From Ottelia alismoides (Eukaryota > Streptophyta > Magnoliopsida > Alismatales > Hydrocharitaceae), in NCBI GenBank assembly GCA_037367405.1, contig JAZKJV010000390.1, forward strand, positions 248,001-312,000: a DNA stretch of 64,000 nucleotides, read 5' to 3'. The position numbers and the translations under genes are program-made. Below, one piece after another: positions 60,601 through 64,000 of this stretch. Positions within the stretch are counted from its first letter, which is position 1, and the number at the start of each line of letters is the position of its first letter. The notes below the pieces were generated by a model. It did no database searches. It was not told the origin of the DNA and saw only the letters and a list, made by a program, of their open reading frames with translations.

Positions 60601-62738
60601 TACACTTATCATGACCATTTGCCAAAGGTTTTTCCCTTTATCCATTTCCTCCTAAATGACCTTATCTTTTTCTCGATTTCTTGGCTCCCCCTTCAGCCTC
60701 TTCCTATAGGTCTGCACTTCCACTCGACCTGCAAATCATGTTCTCCTTCATGTGCTAACTCCTTATGGGAATAAATGTCTTCTCCTTCACATGTTGCCTC
60801 CTTTCAGGAATTTCTCATGCACTATGCTTCCCTCATAAGGAATGTGTCGCCTCTCAACCACCTCCCTCAAACGTTGCCTTCTTGAGAAACTCCATCAATT
60901 ATCTTTTTTGAGTTTATCGGGAGGAGCTTTAAGCTTTAATGTGAGTTCGAGATTAAGGGTGGTTTTTGCAGGTCCTTTTAGATGTCACAATGAACTTTCT
61001 AACAAAGGATTTTTCCTTTATGTCCTTTTTATAACAAGGGTGGACATGATTAGCCCTGTGCAAAAAGTTCAGTATTTTGGCTATCTTTCATACATCGTAG
61101 GAAGTGAAATTAGTTTATCAATCTCATGTTGAAATATTTTTTAGGGGTTTCAACATATTAGTTGGACTTCTATCCCATGAGAACATACGTGATTAGAGTC
61201 GATGTTTAGAGTAACCTCAATGGTTGTTCTTACGGACATGTTTTAGAGTAACCTCAATGGTTTTCTTACAGACCTGAGGGTATTCTAATATAGCATATGT
61301 ACAAAAACACGTGCATATGTAATCCTTTGTATTCAATCCCACAAAAGTAATTACATATGCAACCCATGCATTGCATTTAAAATATAAGTGCACATACAAA
61401 TCCATAATGAATATGATAGAGAGCTGAGAGAACATATTTCTTTCTCGATGGAACATATGCAAAAAATATCATAAAGAGGGCAGAGACATGCATATTGTGA
61501 GATCTTATATCCTTTTAGTCCGAAGTATACCAAATGGAAGTAGGCACACAACTTTGGTAAAAAATATCTTTTACATTCCAATTACACTTAAATATCAACA
61601 TGTAGACAGTAATAAAATGCGATCCATCTTGTACCTCCTTGAGAAACTCCATCAATTATTCTCGATAGTTTTTGTATCTCTTAATTGATATATACAAACA
61701 CACATACAATTTTATTTAAAGTCGGCATGAAAGCTATGCTATTTAGTTATATAATTATCGAACATACTAAATCCATCCCACTTAATTTTTGTTTCTTTGC
61801 ATCTATCTATATTACCAATTTTCAAACCATATTTCAGATCTTGAAGGCAAGTGTGCTACAAACATCAGAGTAGACTATTAATTAGTAATAGCTAAATACA
61901 AAAAATTCCAAACCAATCCATAATCCGATGGATGATTGTATAGGATTGGATTTAAATATATAGTGGATTGGATTGGTTTAGGAAACGTTGAAATATGTTA
62001 AGGTTGGGTTGGATATGGATCAGGCAAAAATCCGAATCCAATTCGATCTATGTGCACTCCTCAAAGAAACCGAAAGAGGCACATTTGGTATTCATTTTGC
62101 AAAATAAAAGTACTAAGTTTATTTGGTTAATTAATTGATGGGAGGACACTTAAGCGTGTTGCTCCCTTTTTTGGTGTGGAATGGAACACTGGAACTGCAT
62201 ATTTCTCGTTTTCTTCGAAAATGCTAGCCAACCAAGGTCAGTGAATGTCCATGTCCACAAACTTTTTCTGCTGGTTTATGCTGTAGATTTCGAAAGGCAT
62301 AAGAACATGAAGATAAGAGAAGCTCGATGATGAACCTTGGAAGACTGATTTAGTATACTGTTCTTATTTGGAGTTGTGTGCATGCTCATGTCAGAGTAAA
62401 ATGGATGAAAGTAGTTCATATAGTTAACCCACATGATGTGCAGGGTAGGCATTTTCTTGACGTCTTACCATTTTTCCCTAAAAAACCCCTTCATGATGTG
62501 GGAAAAGTTTTTGTTTTTTTGTTTTCCGTGGGACGAGCTTTTGTTTTTTCTGGGATTCTCCATTGTTTGCTTGTCTATTTTAGACATTTTCACATAAATG
62601 CAGTTTTTGTGCCAAACTGTTGTCTTATGAGTACTATATGTTTTATATGCTATCTTGGTATTTACAAAGTACAAATTTGCCTTGCAGTTGATTATGTCAC
62701 GACGACGAATTCCATGCTTGGACTCATTCTTGGACAAG
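9519..62738 (+). CDS. VPS52: VPS52 homologue (GARP/EARP tether subunit), partial gene, 11 exons
   Basis: Joining 9519-9620, 23959-24042, 24746-24826, 37956-38099, 48111-48202, 48382-48463, 49110-49292, 59466-59581, 59656-59714, 60000-60100 and 62688-62738 gives 365 codons with no stop and matching phases at every junction. The product follows plant VPS52 (POKY POLLEN TUBE) closely, e.g. LHDQIRDCDSILSQMETLL, MVKTSKALKDVQPEMERL and LIMSRRRIPCLDSFLDK. Family knowledge: VPS52 joins VPS51, 53 and 54 (GARP) or 50 (EARP) and tethers endosome-derived vesicles at the Golgi/TGN; Arabidopsis mutants fail in pollen-tube growth. The plant protein is about 700 residues, so roughly the first 85-90 and last 250 are outside the window. 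Intact splice sites and frame argue for a functional gene despite TE-filled introns. Confidence 0.93.
9621..10672. other. Intron sequence, no recognised feature
   Basis: The first part of the 14.3-kb intron after exon a. From about 9770 it looks like old repeat DNA (mixed short ORFs, no domain). I see no gene here. Confidence 0.4.
10673..10877. mobile_element. MITE with ATATC/GATAT palindromes, family A copy 1
   Basis: 205 bp, ends CATGGGTCGAGATATC and, reversed, CAAAGTTTTAAATATTG. The flanks are GGTTCGAG (10665-10672) and GGCTCGAG (10878-10885), an 8-bp TSD with one mismatch. The core is rich in short self-complementary units (CATATCGCC, GATATATCATCGAGATATC). It shares its CAAxGTTTTAAAT end with the element at 34161. 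Confidence 0.6.
10886..11209. other. Intron spacer, no recognised feature
   Basis: Short spacer between the MITE and the copia RT fragment. No ORF with recognisable content. Confidence 0.4.
11210..13890 (+). pseudogene. Ty1/copia reverse transcriptase fragment, split by an LTR element
   Basis: The left part (about 11290-11459) reads LSEIKTFLQEMFVMKDLGQV and RYFLRIEVMHTTKGFHFSQW, the copia RT segment just after the YVDD box, which is itself mutated. The right part (13832 to about 13885) continues directly with KYCLDIFTEAGVLRCN. The break coincides with the LTR element at 11460-13831. Only about 100 residues survive, so it is a dead fragment. Confidence 0.7.
11460..13831 (-). mobile_element. 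Non-autonomous LTR element, minus strand (same family as 35087-37502)
   Basis: The right LTR, 13538-13831 (294 bp), runs TGTTGAAATAAGC...ACTCCAACA. The left LTR starts at 11460 with TGTTGAAATAAAC and runs to about 11697, where some 50 bp at its inner end are missing. The PBS (TGGTATCAGAGC on the minus strand) abuts the right LTR and a CTCCCCCT tract follows the left LTR, so the element points left. Flanks are GGAAG (11455-11459) and TGAAG (13832-13836), a TSD with one mismatch, inside the copia RT fragment. The interior (about 1.8 kb, with T-rich tracts at 12350-12500 and GGGTT/AACCC-type leader sequence) has no pol motif. Confidence 0.72.
14306..14836 (-). mobile_element. 5'-truncated RTE copy nested in the RTE LINE
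   Basis: It starts at the left with GTAACAACAACAAAACAACA, the reversed (TTG)n 3' tail of RTE elements, and ends where the outer RTE resumes. The flanks are TTCAGTCTTAGC (14294-14305) and TTCGGTCTTAGC (14837-14848), a 12-bp TSD with one mismatch. The 531-bp insert covers the RTE C-terminal region and 3' UTR only. Confidence 0.8.
15311..15451 (+). repeat. 5' LTR of the young copia element
   Basis: 141 bp, TGTTGACGCA...CCCAACA. It contains a TATA-like CTATATAAGAGAG (about 15400) and, downstream, GGAATAAACAAC with an AATAAA signal (about 15423), so both promoter and poly(A) functions can be seen in a very short LTR. Confidence 0.92.
15452..15464 (+). promoter_or_regulatory. Primer-binding site of the young copia element
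   Basis: TGGTATCAGAGCG directly abuts the 5' LTR. It is complementary to the 3' end of initiator-Met tRNA. Confidence 0.88.
15465..16054 (+). other. GC-rich untranslated leader of the young copia element
   Basis: 590 bp before the gag-pol ATG. It contains three CCTAA-type telomere-like units (about 15490-15509) and then a 300-bp tract of TGCGCG/GTGCGC repeats (15600-15910). The tract gives Ala/Arg/His-rich ORFs in several frames and is best read as low-complexity leader RNA. The leader of the older copy (38940-39348) has a similar but different GCGC-rich tract in the same place. Confidence 0.7.
16055..20260 (+). CDS. Copia gag-pol polyprotein, 1401 aa, intact
   Basis: A single frame with domains in Ty1/copia order. 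Gag occupies about 1-240. A CCHC zinc knuckle CSYCHRVGHTEDTC lies at 244-257. Aspartic protease WIMDSGATHHLC has its catalytic Asp near 341. The GAG-pre-integrase HHCC region (LWHLRFGH...CEACQLGKHH) spans about 467-510. The integrase core has D527, D590 and E626, a D-D-35-E spacing. A polyproline linker sits at about 770-795. Reverse transcriptase runs from about 903, with YVDD at 1085-1088. RNase H has DADYAG with Asp near 1248, SSAESEYRA and HIEVDCHFIRD, and ends with TADIFTKAL. The start ATG opens MSDNKADIPSIGAF, and the older copy begins alike. Gag and pol are in one frame, as usual for plant copia elements. All catalytic residues I can check are present. Confidence 0.95.
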   Translation: MSDNKADIPSIGAFRGPAPIVKMDGTNYELWAMQFMSMMKSTGKKHILTEPEPAEKTGVHASWEADDAYAKVWLSGTLAIEIANDILHQPTAKDMWDILATTYSQAKNETKILQLQHDIFTIKQNGRPLHSLYTSLRGMFEKLHSFMPLTAMPEQQKTYRNATMVGVFLAALDPEYEAARSQILADSTIPPMEEAFHRLSRITVPSAAASQNPSAMAANRGRGSHYQGRGRTPRGRGGRSRPTCSYCHRVGHTEDTCYSKHGFPASARAVEQIEPPSAATLDQRFDDLVARLRGIIPPSGPAPSTENHTDAAASASASTSTSGSTLALHSSRSDTLPWIMDSGATHHLCGDQGLLTGYTQIPPGRTIVIANGTHSPITGQGEIRLTSSMQLKNVLHAPHFSMNLLSISQITKDLHCRAIFDSSSLIFQDIRTGNVIGHGYEQGGLYRLNQTPFAGITSSPAEQISPLLWHLRFGHLPLQKLRLVLPYSLPHTPIQCEACQLGKHHRSSFPSSQGRSSNSKFELFHVDVWGPSRVPDHQGHRFYIVFVDDFSRASWVFLMKNKSEAGNIIIHFLNEIQNVFSTTVKIMRTDNALELCTNNLANYYSSKGIVHQTSCAHTSQQNGVAERKHHHLLDVTRSLLIQSHVPYSYWGDAVLTACYLINRMPSSVVNEQVPFSLIYPDKDLFILTPRVFGSVAFVHQLLPGSDKLSPRAVKCVFVGYSRTQKGYECFDPVRRRYMISADVTFFESIMYFSESGNMQPPPLSPDTVFMAPPTSQPSPPLPPPPPPPPPPIISPLPFHYTRRPNQAHGPDQSTSSPMVCNENINVDGSDDISQQDALQEHGDTTEDLDVPIALRKPKRSCAKYPVSAAVSFERLSGPFRTFALALSATDIPRNHHEALQDSRWRLAMEEEMAALQSRGTWSLVTIPSDVNPVSCKWVFTVKHNANGSIDRYKAHLVARGFTQTYGVDYLDTFSPVARHSTLRILLSVVVTRDWPLYQLDVKNAFLYGDLQEEVYMQQPPGFAVEGECSKVCRLHKALYGLKQSPRAWFQKLSDLFEKQGYKRSNADHSLFVQKTARGIVVIMVYVDDILITGDDDQGIKQAKERLGTEFVTKDLGVLRYFLGLEFARNPYGLVMSQRKYVTDLLSETGMLGCRPATTPMDPSMKLYDDDTEEVDRRRYRELVGKLLYVTITRPDILFAVSRVSQFMEQPRQVHMDAIHMILRYLKSSPGKGLLFKKGKGISVSACADADYAGCPKDRKSTSGYAVYVGDALVSWRSKKQTVVARSSAESEYRAMAQATTEMMWVKAVLTDLCLDIPLPMNLECDNHAALFIANNPAFHERTKHIEVDCHFIRDMIQKGFITTSHVTSENQTADIFTKALLRGPFQKCASKLSMIDIYAPS
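20258..20267 (+). promoter_or_regulatory. Polypurine tract of the young copia element
   Basis: TGAGGGGGAG overlaps the gag-pol stop codon and directly precedes the 3' LTR. It is the plus-strand priming site. Confidence 0.85.
20268..20408 (+). repeat. 3' LTR of the young copia element
   Basis: 141 bp, identical to the 5' LTR. It is followed by the ATAGG duplication (20409-20413). Confidence 0.93.
23551..23958. other. Remainder of intron after exon a
   Basis: AT-rich intron sequence leading to the TTGTGGTAG acceptor of the next exon. Nothing else seen. Confidence 0.5.
23959..24042 (+). CDS. VPS52: VPS52 exon b (28 codons)
   Basis: Acceptor GTGGTAG, donor GTGAGG, phase 0/0. It encodes AEIGSISSEIKSLQEKSMDM followed by GLKLKNRK, part of the long N-terminal coiled coil. 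The frame joins exon a as ...GFQ-AEIG.... The following intron (24043-24745) is of ordinary size and holds nothing recognisable. Confidence 0.93.
24746..24826 (+). CDS. VPS52: VPS52 exon c (27 codons)
   Basis: Acceptor GATGCAG, donor GTGCTT, phase 0/0. It encodes VAESKLARFVEDIVVPPRMV then DIIVDGE, a strongly conserved VPS52 motif. The next intron is 13.1 kb (24827-37955). Confidence 0.93.
24827..25835. other. Intron sequence before the hAT remnant
   Basis: Ordinary AT-rich sequence with no recognised element. The part nearest 25835 may be the 3' non-coding end of the hAT transposon, but I could not find a terminal repeat. Confidence 0.4.
25836..28335 (-). pseudogene. hAT (Ac-type, DUF659) transposase remnant
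   Basis: Minus-strand pieces, read from high to low coordinates. The end of a BED zinc finger (LKRHLVGNNKNVAKYTQ, about 28280-28330). DUF659 (YGVTMYDGWTSYTRKQIINF, about 27560-27640; then FWTPCVAHCIDLILKD, about 27350-27400). A region reading MGVIYKVM and WLDIIDECWSKMLSHHLRKF (about 26845-26980). The hAT dimerisation segment (MILSQTASAGDCERNCSTF and HSERRNRLGEHKLYDLVYVH, about 26190-26320). A charged C-terminus ends at 25836. In-frame stops and frameshifts are common. An RTE LINE has cut it inside the BED finger near 28336. Confidence 0.78.
28336..29694 (-). mobile_element. RTE LINE copy 2, minus strand
   Basis: It begins with the reversed 3' tail CAACAACAACAAAGC at 28336. Minus-strand frames then read RTE C-terminal motifs (MLLRKNTGWLRWRGTSIVLC, about 29210-29270; VDDIVLIDETRDG, about 29470-29515; NINIGMHQGSALSLFLFN, about 29570-29630). 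The copy stops at about 29694, where an LTR-like sequence begins. A repeat (28694-29085) is nested in it. Confidence 0.75.
28694..29085. repeat. ACTAGTCG-rich MITE-like repeat, family B copy 1
   Basis: It begins CAAGGTTGCGTAAATCGG, has an AT-rich core and many GTCGG/CCGAC and ACTAGTCG units, and ends CGACTTTTACAAC. It interrupts the RTE copy. An inverted relative lies at 30825-31197. I could not settle a TSD. Confidence 0.55.
29695..30824. other. LTR-like sequence with TATA region, carrying a MITE
   Basis: It starts TGTAAAGCCCTAAAAATAAA immediately after the truncated RTE. A promoter-like block GCCTATAAATACCCCCACTC lies near 30185. This could be a solo LTR of an unidentified family, but the 3' end and TSD are not clear. 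A short ORF at 30178-30369 is probably not coding. The MITE 30483-30655 lies within. Confidence 0.4.
30483..30655. mobile_element. MITE of CGATATATCG units, family A copy 2
   Basis: 173 bp, perfect ends ATGGAAGG...CCTTCCAT. The flanks are ACGGGCGC (30475-30482) and GCGGGCGC (30656-30663), an 8-bp TSD with one mismatch. The interior is almost wholly CGATATATCG and CGATATCGAT palindromes. Confidence 0.7.
30825..31197. repeat. ACTAGTCG-rich MITE-like repeat, family B copy 2, inverted
   Basis: The reverse complement begins CAAGGTTGTAGAAATCGG and ends with GACTTTTAC, matching the copy at 28694-29085 at both ends and in the AT-rich core. It separates the next hAT fragment from the rest of the transposase. 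Confidence 0.55.
31198..31496 (-). pseudogene. Probable N-terminal piece of the hAT transposase
   Basis: Minus-strand reading MSRSGSTSESECDIEGE...EVWQDVETKELARDDP, one stop, then SVLKEKKRPLKVKSIAARSR. This acidic/serine-rich segment resembles what precedes the BED finger in plant DUF659 hAT transposases. It lies upstream, in transposase orientation, of the hAT body ending at 28335, with later insertions between them. The intervening residues of the finger are missing. Confidence 0.45.
31497..32190 (-). repeat. Leader fragment of a non-autonomous LTR element
   Basis: Repeated AGGGTTTCAxxxAAACCCTAG blocks (31926-31950, 32165-32190) and a GGTTACAAAATACCCTAGA block resemble the leader of the minus-strand element at 13330-13530. 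No LTR ends are visible, so only a fragment remains. Confidence 0.4.
32190..34600 (-). mobile_element. RTE LINE copy 3, minus strand, near full RT domain
   Basis: Broken minus-strand frames: MLRWMCGHTRKDQIWSDVKR and MRENRLRWFGHSQRTSVDAP (32210-32370), FVDDIVLIDETTDGVNEKL (about 32770-32830, RT catalytic box with VDD), KIWERVIERRLRQV and LYMIFIDLEKAYDSIPREIL (33040-33265), and more 5' coding sequence to about 33770. The 5' end near 34520-34585 shares the TTACGTTGGTTGTCGGCTACC segment with the copy ending at 23550. Several stops and frameshifts. A MITE interrupts it at 34161-34373. Confidence 0.8.
34161..34373. mobile_element. MITE of CGAAATTTCG units, family A copy 3
   Basis: 213 bp. The ends are CAAGGTTTTAAAT and, reversed, CATGGTTTCAAAT. 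The flanks are ATTCGGAC (34153-34160) and ATTCGTAC (34374-34381), an 8-bp TSD with one mismatch inside the RTE. The interior is built from AAATTTCG/CGAAATTT units that can fold on themselves. The 8-bp TSD suggests hAT mobilisation. Confidence 0.75.
34600..35086. other. Intron spacer with a short tandem duplication
   Basis: No gene. A segment of about 29 bp (AACACCTCAATGAAGTTGAA...) is repeated in tandem at about 34908-34960. The last five bases are the TSD of the next element. Confidence 0.5.
35087..35402 (+). repeat. 5' LTR of the non-autonomous element
   Basis: 316 bp, with TATA region GAGGCTATATAAGGGGCCCC (about 35214-35233). The PBS TGGTATCAGAGC follows at 35403. Confidence 0.88.
37186..37502 (+). 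repeat. 3' LTR of the non-autonomous element
   Basis: 317 bp, about a dozen differences from the 5' LTR (for example CACGAGT versus CACGGAGT), so the insertion is old compared with the copia element at 15311. Confidence 0.88.
37508..37955. other. Intron remainder before VPS52 exon d
   Basis: T-rich intron sequence ending in the TTCTTTCAG acceptor. No other feature. Confidence 0.5.
37956..38099 (+). CDS. VPS52: VPS52 exon d (48 codons)
   Basis: Acceptor CTTTCAG, donor GTTATT (a weak GT donor), phase 0/0. It encodes VNEEYLRTLETLSKKIKFVE, then VDTMVKTSKALKDVQPEMER and LRQKAVSK, highly conserved in plant VPS52. The next intron is 10 kb. Without the copia element (38785-47648) and one TSD copy it would be about 1.1 kb. 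Confidence 0.94.
38100..38784. other. Host intron with a C/A homopolymer tract
   Basis: Ordinary intron sequence except for a run of about 24 C broken once by T and followed by about 10 A (38547-38579). Such tracts are prone to sequencing error. The last five bases GATAC are a TSD. Confidence 0.6.
38785..38927 (+). repeat. 5' LTR of the older copia element
   Basis: 143 bp. Its first bases are TACAG where the 3' copy has TGTAG, so the terminal TG is mutated. It contains CCCTATATAAGAGAG and GGAATAAATAC. Confidence 0.88.
39349..47498 (+). pseudogene. Broken copia gag-pol
   Basis: Gag opens MSESKIEIPTTCTFNGPAP at 39349 and meets a stop at 39673. It continues to 40048, where the nested element cuts it just before the zinc knuckle. 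The knuckle CTYCRRIGHTEDTC resumes at 43981. Protease reads DSGATHHLCG (about 44275), integrase KIVRTDNALELC and TSQQNGVAERKHRH (45010-45150), RT MVYVDDILITGGD (about 46565-46600) and RNase H SSAESEYKAMAQA (about 47150-47185). The last frame ends at 47498. Breaks include frameshifts near 44930, 45240, 45700 and 46670, stops near 46026 and 46263, and a gap near 47010-47040 that shortens the start of RNase H. It cannot make a full polyprotein. Confidence 0.88.
40049..43969 (+). mobile_element. 3.9-kb TG..CA element nested in copia gag (giant solo LTR or non-autonomous element)
   Basis: It starts TGTAACATCCGGATCCG, ends GGGTCGGGCCTCACA, and is flanked by the 5-bp TSD GTGGA (40044-40048, 43970-43974) within gag. 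The TG..CA ends and 5-bp TSD are those of LTR elements. I see no internal repeat of the ends, so it may be a solo LTR of a large-LTR Gypsy family (Del/Tekay types have kilobase LTRs) or a degraded element. A short reading YRVVVDKLTKSTHFMPLNK (about 43091-43147) resembles the start of a Gypsy integrase core. 41.8-43.97 kb matches 54.04-55.95 kb in reverse. The first 1.7 kb is AT-rich and non-coding. Confidence 0.7.
47506..47648 (+). repeat. 3' LTR of the older copia element
   Basis: 143 bp, TGTAGAAGTTTAG...CCCAACA, about 8 differences from the 5' LTR. The GATAC TSD follows. Confidence 0.88.
47654..48110. other. Host intron before VPS52 exon e
   Basis: AT-rich intron ending TTTTGGTCCAG. No other feature seen. 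Confidence 0.5.
48111..48202 (+). CDS. VPS52: VPS52 exon e (30 codons + 2 nt)
   Basis: Acceptor TGGTCCAG, donor GTATTT. It encodes VFEFLVQKLYALRKPKTNIQ and ILQQSVLLKY. The last AG joins the first G of the next exon to make Arg (phase 2 intron). It is the start of the central helical region of VPS52. Confidence 0.94.
48237..48346. repeat. 55-bp tandem duplication in a short VPS52 intron
   Basis: Two copies of a 55-bp unit beginning GAGTACTTGTTATGTAATTC (48237 and 48292), differing at a few positions, fill most of the 179-bp intron between exons e and f. Confidence 0.8.
48382..48463 (+). CDS. VPS52: VPS52 exon f (1 nt + 27 codons)
   Basis: Acceptor CTGTTTAG, donor GTATTG. It encodes YAIVFLKEHSKEIYSEIRAA and YIDTMNK after completing the split Arg codon. 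The 646-bp intron that follows (48464-49109) holds nothing recognisable. Confidence 0.94.
49110..49292 (+). CDS. VPS52: VPS52 exon g (61 codons)
   Basis: Acceptor TTGTTTAG, donor GTACCT, phase 0/0. It encodes VLSAHFRAYIQALEKLQLDI, then ATSSDLIGVEARNTSLFLRG and REPLKNKSSVFALGERINVL, one of the best-conserved parts of plant VPS52. The next intron is 10.2 kb. Confidence 0.95.
49293..50333. other. Host intron and possible degraded LTR
   Basis: Intron sequence. About 50040-50280 (GTAGAGGGGTGAGATTAAAA and the AT-rich stretch after it) faintly resembles the post-TATA part of the LTR at 5474-5967. A G-run lies near 49965. No gene. Confidence 0.35.
51071..51442 (-). mobile_element. 5'-truncated L1 3' end inserted in the L1
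   Basis: A T-run followed by GAAAGAAAAGAGGATGGAGC is the reversed poly-A tail and 3' UTR of a plant L1. The flanks AGACCCGTGC (51061-51070) and AGACCCATGC (51443-51452) are a TSD with one mismatch. The insert is 372 bp. Confidence 0.75.
56091..56112. repeat. (AT)11 microsatellite
   Basis: Eleven uninterrupted AT units within the 3.6-kb element. Confidence 0.95.
56952..57526. repeat. 235-bp direct duplication with exon-like minus-strand reading
   Basis: 56952-57186 and 57291-57526 are near-identical (GAAGGCTGAGGAGCTTGGGC...ATCAGCAAAAGAAGTT), separated by about 104 bp. On the minus strand the first copy with the spacer reads QEYLEHLELPQAVTSFADCA and IFSSQLEGS followed by AG-GTACGC, which looks like a coding exon with a splice donor. 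The second copy keeps SFADCAIFSSQLEGSR. It could be a captured gene fragment; the parent gene is not recognised. Confidence 0.6.
58581..58829. mobile_element. MITE with AGGTAAATT ends in the L1
   Basis: 249 bp. Ends AGGTAAATTTCAAAAAAG and, reversed, AGGGTAAATTACAAACAAG. Both flanks are AGATTCTT (58573-58580, 58830-58837), and the match can be extended to 9 bp (TAGATTCTT) if the element is taken one base shorter. This leaves hAT (8 bp) or Mutator (9 bp) mobilisation open. Confidence 0.75.
59466..59581 (+). CDS. VPS52: VPS52 exon h (38 codons + 2 nt)
   Basis: Acceptor GATTACAG, donor GTAATT. It encodes EIDQPALIPHIAEANSLKYP and YELLFRSLHKLLMDTATS, then GA of a split Glu codon. The acceptor lies just beyond L1-derived sequence. 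The next intron is only 74 bp. Confidence 0.95.
59656..59714 (+). CDS. VPS52: VPS52 exon i (59 nt)
   Basis: Acceptor TTATGCAG, donor GTACTC. It completes Glu and encodes YLFCDEFFGEDSIFYEIFS, with the final G starting a split Gly codon. It is one of the short exons of the gene. Confidence 0.94.
59734..59870 (+). mobile_element. SINE-like element built from RTE ends, 15-bp TSD
   Basis: 137 bp between two exact copies of TCTTTTTAACAGTCT (59719-59733, 59871-59885). The left part reads GGTTGCGTTAGGTAGTCGAC, the RTE 5' segment. The right part, CATGTAGCCGATCCTACTCA then TAGTGGGAGAAGGCTTAG, matches the RTE 3' UTR as seen reversed at 28340-28385. It is an internally deleted RTE or an RTE-dependent SINE, inserted 5 bp after the donor site of exon i. 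Confidence 0.8.
60000..60100 (+). CDS. VPS52: VPS52 exon j (2 nt + 33 codons)
   Basis: Acceptor CTGTTTCAG, donor GTAATT. It completes Gly and encodes PFGVIDEHFNSVLPNSFDAI and GLMLMIQIIHQHQ, the typical plant VPS52 segment before the LIMSRRRIP motif. Confidence 0.95.
60101..62687. other. Intron between exons j and k
   Basis: 2.6 kb. It contains the copia RT scrap at 60330-60600, a short tandem duplication (TTAGAGTAACCTCAATGGTT at about 61208 and 61242), and about 61910-62080 a GGATTGGATTGG/CCAATCCA-rich stretch that may be an old MITE. Nothing else recognised. Confidence 0.45.
60330..60600 (+). pseudogene. Ty1/copia RT N-terminal scrap
   Basis: With frame changes it reads EEITTLLSRGT and TLVDPPKDATFV, then TTKHLLWKDRVQLVTKGNSQ and THGVDHLEPISPVAHF, the conserved opening of copia reverse transcriptase (normally ...RYKARLVAKG..Q..GVDY.ETFSPVA). 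Only about 90 residues remain. Confidence 0.65.
62688..62738 (+). CDS. VPS52: VPS52 exon k (17 codons), last visible exon
   Basis: Acceptor CCTTGCAG, donor GTATGC, phase 0/0. It encodes LIMSRRRIPCLDSFLDK, diagnostic for plant VPS52. The next exon (expected to begin VNISLWPRFK-like) was not found up to 64000, so the gene continues past the window. Confidence 0.93.
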
Positions 62739-64000
62739 GTATGCTTTTGGGCACCTCCAATTTGCACTTTTCAAGGACTTGTACTATATTATCATTTTTC
62801 CGTTGTCAACTAATTTTAATGCTCAAGGAATTAATATTTTATACAGTTTGTAGAGTGAGTGCTTCATCTATAGACATTGCAATCTCTTGAGATATGAACT
62901 TGGGCGTAACTTGTTGGATTTATACCCATTTGGTTGCAGTCAAGCGGGATTTGGGAAATTGCTTAGTATATCTTTGTGTCATCTTCCTTTTATGAGTGAA
63001 CTGTGTACACTATTTTTGAGTGTTCCAATTTCCCACAACTTGGAATTTCTGGGCTAAAGCGGATCTAAGGTATCTACAAGCATAATAGGGTATGACAAAG
63101 CTTTTATCCTCACACATGCTTATTATAAATATACGTGGGGTTGGTTAGAGTGATATGAAGTTATTTTCCCATTCATTTCTTAAGTTGAGCCCGAGACCAT
63201 GCTTTTCTTCTTTAGAGGATAAGCTTAAATTCCATCCATTTGGGTGCATATCAATGACAAAAAGGATGGTGCACTGGGATGTACGCATTGACAGAGGGGA
63301 GGGGGCAAAGGCAGATAGATACCAAGCAGTGGGGAGCAATGGACGGGAGGGGGAATGGCGGCAAATGTAGAGGCAGAGGGGCACCAATGAGGATGATGGT
63401 GTTGGAGCTATGTTGGTGAAGAAGTTTGTCTCTATAGTGGTAGTGTGATGGTGATGGAGGGGTTGAAGTGATGGCGTAGGTGAACTATTGGCATACTTGG
63501 TTGCACTAAGGCTGTTTTGGTGGAAGTGCGTTGATGGTCATAGAGATCGACATCAAGGTCTTGAGGGGGCTTTGGCAACGTAGTAATGGTGATGGTGGCA
63601 ATGATGGAGGTGCATGAGGTATGAAGAAAAAAGAACTGCAATCATGAAATTGAAGGGATATAGGGTAAATATGTCACTATGTTTAACTGTTTTAATATTT
63701 GTAATGAGAAGTTAAGAGGCCAGGACTTGTTATGTAAGAATAATATGGTTAAGGGCCAACTTGGCATGAGTAGATGCTACAAATGCGGAGGCATATACAA
63801 GTAGCTTAGGCTCAATGGCCTATCTGTCTAGATGAGAGAGAGTGAAGCCTCTAATTTTTCTATAAGATATGCAGTTAGCTAGGAATGTATTGTCTTTTGT
63901 GAATAGAGATCTATACAGAGAATATTATTGCACACACTATATCATATTTAAAGTCATGGTCGTTATGCATTTAGTTTGGAAATAATAAAGATCGAAGTTA
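62739..64000. other. Intron sequence to window end
   Basis: No further VPS52 exon and no recognisable element. About 63280-63640 is GGTGATGG-rich low-complexity sequence with short ORFs on both strands that I do not consider genes. Confidence 0.5.

Noticed and set aside
63145..63641. Short ORFs near the right end as a neighbouring gene
   Set aside because: They overlap on both strands in GGTGATGG-rich sequence. VPS52 must still continue beyond the window, so this is intron.
1..64000. CRISPR array, operon or prokaryotic defence system
   Set aside because: The window is plant nuclear DNA with spliced exons and eukaryotic transposons. Its direct repeats are TSDs, LTRs or small tandem duplications.

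Overview
The window is nuclear DNA from a plant, most likely a flowering plant; I cannot place it more finely. The one host gene I recognise is VPS52 (Arabidopsis POKY POLLEN TUBE type), on the + strand. Eleven consecutive coding exons between 9519 and 62738 encode 365 in-frame codons. The N-terminal exon(s), about 85-90 residues, and the C-terminal third lie outside the window. Exons are small (51-183 bp) with GT-AG introns. Several introns are swollen to 10-14 kb, so this stretch of one housekeeping trafficking gene covers over 53 kb.

Almost everything else is transposable-element sequence, deeply nested, often with target-site duplications (TSDs) readable by eye. Layout: 1-5967, a minus-strand LTR element cut by the window edge, carrying a hAT-like MITE and a truncated L1; 7430-8840, L1 remnant; 8846-9232, an unidentified ORF; 9621-23958 (intron), a copia RT fragment split by a small non-autonomous LTR element, then an RTE LINE split by a solo LTR that is itself split by an intact young Ty1/copia element (15311-20408, identical LTRs, 1401-aa polyprotein); 24827-37955 (intron), a degraded hAT transposase, two RTE LINEs, MITEs and a 2.4-kb non-autonomous LTR element; 38100-48110 (intron), an older broken copia element split by a 3.9-kb TG..CA element; 49293-59465 (intron), one L1 split by a truncated L1, by a second copy of that TG..CA family in inverted orientation, and by a MITE; 59734-59870, a 137-bp SINE-like element; 60330-60600, a copia RT scrap.

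VPS52 is a subunit of the GARP/EARP tethering complexes that act in endosome-to-Golgi retrieval. The transposons have no functional link to it beyond sitting in its introns. They do matter for its expression: sense-oriented LTRs with AATAAA-type signals and large inverted repeats must be transcribed through and spliced out. I found no tRNA, rRNA or CRISPR. Exon and TSD coordinates were read directly from the sequence. Family names rest on remembered protein motifs, with no database search.
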